Shown here: positions 60,140 through 64,000 of the stretch, in pieces
Layout of the letters: every line of letters begins with the position of its first letter
How positions within the stretch are numbered: position 1 is the stretch's first letter
Source: Caballeronia sp. NK8
GTDB lineage: Bacteria; Pseudomonadota; Gammaproteobacteria; Burkholderiales; Burkholderiaceae
DNA: 64,000 nucleotides
Assembly (NCBI RefSeq): GCF_018408855.1
Contig: NZ_AP024323.1
Location: 124,001 to 188,000 of the forward strand
Direction: 5' to 3'
The notes under the pieces: generated by a model
Database searches by the model: none
What the model saw: the letters and a program-made list of their open reading frames with translations, nothing else
Told to the model about the DNA's origin: nothing
Position numbers and translations under genes: made by a program

Positions 60140-62034
60140 GAGACTTTCCCTTCGGCCGATGCCGGTTCGAAGCGGCGCGCGTCGTGCGCGATCGCGTACT
60201 CGTTCACATCGCCGGTGAGCCAGGCGAGGAACGTGCGCCCGCTGAGTTCCCCGTCACGCGCGCGATCCTGCGCGCGCGCCGGCGTCTCGAAGATGATCTT
60301 GCCGGCGGGATTCTCCTTCAGCGCGATGCCCTCATCGCCGAGATTGAGCGCGATGGTCAGCGTCTCGCCATCGCCGAGCTTCCAGCGCGCGACGAGCGCC
60401 TTGTCGCCGAGCACATCCGCGCCGAGCGATTTCGCGCCCTTCAGACGCGGCGTGACGAGCTTCGCGCGCACCGTAAGCGCCGAGCGATAGAAGTGCAGCC
60501 ATGCGAGCCGGTCTTCTTCGTCCTGTTTGTCGGACAGCGTCGGCGAGGACATCGCGAAGGTCTGTTTATCGTTCGGATCGGGAATCTGCGCGCGGCGTTT
60601 TTCGTCGCTGAACGCGGAGAACTTTGCGAACTCCTTGCGACGGCCTTCGCGCACGGCATCGGCGAGCTGATCGTGATAGTCGGTGAAGAACAGGAAAGGC
60701 TGCTTCGACCCGTATTGCTCTTCCATGAACAGCAGCGGAACCTGCGGCGACAGCAACAGAAGACCCGTCGCGGCGTAGAGCGATTCATCGTCGGTCAATG
60801 AGCGCAGACGGTCGCCCATCGCCCGATTGCCGATCTGATCGTGGTTCTGCAGGAACATCACGAAACGCGTGGGCGGCAGATGCGCGCTCGTTTCGCCGCG
60901 CGGCTTGCCATCGTGGATCGGCGATGGATCGCCCTGATACGCGAAGCCTTCGCTCAGGATGCGCGCGAGCTTCTCGATGGGCCTGTCGCAATACGCGCCG
61001 TAGTAGCTCTCGCTTTCGCCTGTCAGAAGGACGTGCAGCGTGTTGTGCGCGTCGTCGTTCCATTGGGCGTCGAAATGCGTTTCGAGCAGATTCGCCGTGT
61101 TGTGCTCGTTCTCAAGGACGAGATGCACGTGACGGCCCGCTTCGACGGAACTGCGCACGCGGTGCGCGAACTCGCGCAGCCATTCGTCGTCGTCGATGGC
61201 GTGCACCGCATCGAGGCGCAGGCCATCGAAACGATATTCGTTGAGCCAATACAGGGCATTGTCGAAGAAGAGGTCACGCACTTGCGGACGCTCGAAGTCG
61301 ATCGCCGGACCCCACGGCGTGTACACGCCTTCGCGGAAGAAGGTCTTCGCGTACGCGTGCAGATAGTTGCCGTCCGGGCCGAAGTGGTTATAAACGACAT
61401 CGAGAAACACCATCAGGCCGAGACCGTGTGCCGTGTCGACAAGCTTCTTCAAGTCCTCGGGGCGGCCGTAGGACGAGTCGGGCGCGTAGGGCAGCACGCC
61501 GTCGTAGCCCCAGTTGCGCGTGCCGGAGAAATCGTTGAGCGGCATCAGTTCGATGGCCGTCACGCCGAGTTGCGCGAGTTCCGGCAGACGCGCGGTGACG
61601 CCGGCATAACCGCCCATCGCGCCGACGTGCAGTTCGTACAGCACGGTTTCTTCCCACGGCCTGCCGTGCCAGTTGGTGTGGGTCCAGCGATACGCGCGCG
61701 GATCGACGACTTCGCTCGGGCCGTGCACGTCCTGCGGCTGAAAGCGCGAAGCGGGATCGGGCACGGCGAGGTCCTGGTCCAGCCGATAGCGGTAGAGCGT
61801 GCCCGCGCCGCCATCGGCTTCGGCTTCGAACCAGCCGTCGCCGGTTGCCTGCATGCCGACCAGTTCGGGCGCGCCGCCCGCGCGCTGAATTTCCACTTGC
61901 ACGGCATCGCGCGAAGGCGCCCAGAACCGAAAGCGCGTACGCGGATTTTCACGCACGGCGCCCGTCAGATGAGCGCCGAAAGGAAGGCAATACGCATGAT
62001 GATGCTTGTGCGGATCGATCGGACGTTCGGACAT
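60136..62034 (-). CDS. treZ: Malto-oligosyltrehalose trehalohydrolase
   Basis: A 632-residue GH13 enzyme releasing trehalose from malto-oligosyltrehalose. An N-terminal carbohydrate-binding-like domain (RFRFWAPSRDAVQVEI) is followed by the barrel with VLYELHVGAMGGYAGVTARL, DVVYNHFGPDGNYL, the nucleophile in DGLRLDAVHAIDDDEW (Asp275), HLVLENEHN with the acid/base (Glu308), and FLQNHDQIGNRAMG. AGGAA precedes the ATG. It lies 68 bases after glgX. Confidence 0.95.
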   Translation of the reverse strand: MSERPIDPHKHHHAYCLPFGAHLTGAVRENPRTRFRFWAPSRDAVQVEIQRAGGAPELVGMQATGDGWFEAEADGGAGTLYRYRLDQDLAVPDPASRFQPQDVHGPSEVVDPRAYRWTHTNWHGRPWEETVLYELHVGAMGGYAGVTARLPELAQLGVTAIELMPLNDFSGTRNWGYDGVLPYAPDSSYGRPEDLKKLVDTAHGLGLMVFLDVVYNHFGPDGNYLHAYAKTFFREGVYTPWGPAIDFERPQVRDLFFDNALYWLNEYRFDGLRLDAVHAIDDDEWLREFAHRVRSSVEAGRHVHLVLENEHNTANLLETHFDAQWNDDAHNTLHVLLTGESESYYGAYCDRPIEKLARILSEGFAYQGDPSPIHDGKPRGETSAHLPPTRFVMFLQNHDQIGNRAMGDRLRSLTDDESLYAATGLLLLSPQVPLLFMEEQYGSKQPFLFFTDYHDQLADAVREGRRKEFAKFSAFSDEKRRAQIPDPNDKQTFAMSSPTLSDKQDEEDRLAWLHFYRSALTVRAKLVTPRLKGAKSLGADVLGDKALVARWKLGDGETLTIALNLGDEGIALKENPAGKIIFETPARAQDRARDGELSGRTFLAWLTGDVNEYAIAHDARRFEPASAEGKVS

Positions 62035-62102
62035 GATTTCCTGCCTGTTGTGCTGCTGTTCGGCGAATTTCTCGCGGGCGTGTCAAGTCTTTTGCTGGCG
62101 CT

Positions 62103-64000
62103 TCAATGCGGCGAATCGATGTCGGGCGCACGTGGCGAGGGCATCGTACCCGGATCGGGCGGCAAAGCCGTCAAAAGTCGAGGCCCCTGATGCGCGCCCG
62201 CCATCCACACCGCCTGCCAGTCGGCCTCGCCGGTCGGCTCGGCCAGCAGCACCGTGATGCTGTGCGCGGCCACTTCCAGATCGCTGCCGACGAGCGGCCG
62301 CGTCACGGAGTCGGGCTCCGCGCTATCGATGAGCACGTTCCATTCCAAGTGCGGCGCGGGCGGCGTGAATACCAGCGTTTGCGACGATCCGTTGAACATG
62401 ATCAGCAGCACATCGATTTCGCCGTCGATACCGGGGCCTGCGCGCCGCAGCGTGAGCGCGCGCCGCTCGGCGTCCTGCCATGCTTCGATCTCGAGCGCGT
62501 CGCCGCGTTCATCGAACCAGCTCACATCGTAGAGTCCGGGCAACACTTCGCGGTCGCCGTAGAGAAAGCGCGTTTCGCGCAGCACGGGGTAACTTTTGCG
62601 CAGTGCGATGACGCGCGCGACGAACTCGGTCATCTCGACACCCTGCGTACTCGCCGCCGCGTCCCAGTCGAGCCACGATATCTCGTTGTCCTGGCAGTAG
62701 GCGTTGTTATTGCCTTGTTGCGTGCGGCCGAATTCGTCGCCGGCGAGCAGCATCGGCGTGCCGAGCGAGAGCAGTGTCGTCGCGATCATCGAGCGGGCGA
62801 GGCGCGCGCGGATGGCGAGAATCGCGGGGTCTTCGGTTGGGCCTTCCACGCCCCAGTTCGTGCTGCAATTTTCGTTGTGGCCGTCGTTGTTGCCTTCCTG
62901 ATTCGCCTCGTTATGCTTGTGCGAATACGCGGTGACATCGGCGAGCGTGAAGCCATCATGCGACGCGACGAAATTCACCGAAGCCCACGGTTTCCTGAAG
63001 CGGCGGTTGAACAGTTCCGCGGAGCCGGTGAGGCGCGCGGCGAGATCGGGGCGCATGCCCGCATCGCCGCGCCAGAAGCGACGCACGCCGTCGCGATACT
63101 TGTCGTTCCATTCGGCGAAGCCCGGCGGATGATTGCCCACCTGATAGCCGTCCGGCCCGATGTCCCACGGCTCCGAGATGAGCTTGCGCGTGGAGAGGAT
63201 CGGATCCTGGCGAACGGCATCGAAGAAGCCCGAACCTGGATCGAAGCCGTGGCCTTCGCGCCCGAGCGTGACGCCGAGATCGAAACGAAAGCCGTCGATA
63301 TTGAACGCGGTGCTCCAGTAGCGCAGCGAATCCATCACCATCTGCAGCACGCGCGGATGCGACAGGTTCACGGTATTGCCGCAGCCGGTCTCGTTGATGT
63401 AATGGCGCTCGTCGCCGGGAATCAGGCGGTAGTAGCTGGCATTGTCGAGGCCGCGCCATGAGACCGTCGGTCCGAGCTCGTTGCCTTCGCACGTGTGGTT
63501 GTAGACGACATCGAGAAATACTTCGATGCCCGCCGCGTGCAACTGGCGCACGGCGATACGCATTTCGTTGAGCCGATGTGTCGACAGATACGACGGTTCG
63601 GGCGCGAAGAACGCCGCCGTGTTGTAGCCCCAGTAGTTTCTGAGGCTGCGCTCGACGAGAAAGCGGTCGTTGAGAAAAGCGTGGACCGGCAGGAACTCCA
63701 CAGCGGTGATGCCGAGTTTCTGCAAGTGCTCGATGAACCACGGCGACGAGAGCGCCGCGAAGGTGCCGCGTTCGTGCTGGCGGATGTCGTGGCGCATCAT
63801 CGATGTGCCGCGCACGTGCGTCTCGTAGATGATGGTTTCCCCCCAGGGCGTGTCGGGGCGCACGTCGCGGGACCAGTCGAAGGCGTCGTCGGTGACGATG
63901 CATTTGGGCATCGCGGGTGCGGAGTCGCGACGGTCCATCGACATGTCGAGCCGGTTCGAATGCACGCGATAACCGAAGAGCGCATCGGACCAGCGCCAGG
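62103..64000 (-). CDS. glgX: Glycogen debranching enzyme GlgX (5' end outside window)
   Basis: The frame stays open to the right edge (WRWSDALFGYRVHSNRLDMS), which is internal sequence of a roughly 700-residue GlgX. About 632 residues are visible and the N-terminal domain is mostly missing. GH13 motifs are WGETIIYETHVRGTSM, DVVYNHTCEGNELGPTVSWR, the nucleophile in DGFRFDLGVTLGREGHGFD, LISEPWDIGPDGYQVGNHPP, and FVASHDGFTLADVTAYSHKH. It removes alpha-1,6 branches to feed linear glucans into MalQ and TreYZ. An ATG at 63965 exists but is not the start. Confidence 0.94.
   Translation of the reverse strand, partial: WRWSDALFGYRVHSNRLDMSMDRRDSAPAMPKCIVTDDAFDWSRDVRPDTPWGETIIYETHVRGTSMMRHDIRQHERGTFAALSSPWFIEHLQKLGITAVEFLPVHAFLNDRFLVERSLRNYWGYNTAAFFAPEPSYLSTHRLNEMRIAVRQLHAAGIEVFLDVVYNHTCEGNELGPTVSWRGLDNASYYRLIPGDERHYINETGCGNTVNLSHPRVLQMVMDSLRYWSTAFNIDGFRFDLGVTLGREGHGFDPGSGFFDAVRQDPILSTRKLISEPWDIGPDGYQVGNHPPGFAEWNDKYRDGVRRFWRGDAGMRPDLAARLTGSAELFNRRFRKPWASVNFVASHDGFTLADVTAYSHKHNEANQEGNNDGHNENCSTNWGVEGPTEDPAILAIRARLARSMIATTLLSLGTPMLLAGDEFGRTQQGNNNAYCQDNEISWLDWDAAASTQGVEMTEFVARVIALRKSYPVLRETRFLYGDREVLPGLYDVSWFDERGDALEIEAWQDAERRALTLRRAGPGIDGEIDVLLIMFNGSSQTLVFTPPAPHLEWNVLIDSAEPDSVTRPLVGSDLEVAAHSITVLLAEPTGEADWQAVWMAGAHQGPRLLTALPPDPGTMPSPRAPDIDSPH

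Overview
The window looks like a secondary chromosome (chromosome 2-type replicon) of a Burkholderiaceae bacterium, most probably the Caballeronia/Paraburkholderia group. This rests on high GC content and on gene order known from that family: mdh / sdhCDAB-sdhE-gltA, then leuCDB-asd-fimV-truA-trpFB-(DNA methylase)-trpA-accD-folC-(SPOR)-cvpA-purF-metZ. The genus is inferred from recalled synteny; no database search was possible. No rRNA, tRNA, CRISPR array, insertion sequence, phage gene or origin was recognised.

Layout. 1-3.1 kb: the 3' end of an unidentified gene, a DUF1932 oxidoreductase, a MocR-type regulator, and a divergent DUF2917 gene separated from the regulator by an array of AACTGTTC boxes. 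3.2-11.5 kb (minus strand): an mdh - CoA-ester lyase - prpC - MliC-like secreted protein - prpD - acnA operon, mixing TCA and methylcitrate enzymes. 12-18 kb (plus strand): a HutC-type GntR regulator behind a perfect 20-bp palindrome, then sdhCDAB-sdhE and gltA. 18.1-18.7 kb: a mazEF toxin-antitoxin pair. 19-37 kb (plus strand): biosynthetic genes for leucine, the aspartate family, tryptophan, fatty acids, folate, purine and methionine, with fimV, truA and an orphan beta-class adenine methylase between them. 37-38.2 kb (minus strand): an AraC regulator and an FKBP isomerase.

38.3-51.3 kb (minus strand): an exopolysaccharide locus with a Wzy-like polymerase, a zinc-ribbon membrane protein, a Wzc-type tyrosine autokinase, a clan GH-A glycosidase, four glycosyltransferases, a small unknown gene and a Wzx-like flippase. 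It has long, locally AT-rich spacers. No outer-membrane exporter (Wza) or initiating sugar-phosphate transferase is visible, so the pathway must be completed from elsewhere. 51.8-54.4 kb (plus strand): a histidine-kinase-like protein with a ruined ATP-binding site, then a CNNM/CorC-type CBS membrane protein. 55.0-64.0 kb (minus strand): a glycogen-to-trehalose operon, glgX-treZ-malQ-treY, with glgX running off the right edge.

The most unusual structure lies between the convergent CNNM and treY genes. It is a roughly 650-bp nested palindrome whose three arm pairs are exactly conserved (59, 55 and 16 bp), while the spacers between them match in length but not in sequence. Other items to examine are the MocR operator array, the degenerate kinase, a charged insertion in TreY, three stacked stem-loops inside the mdh operon, and the 20-bp palindrome overlapping the gntR promoter. 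Most other genes are ordinary housekeeping loci.
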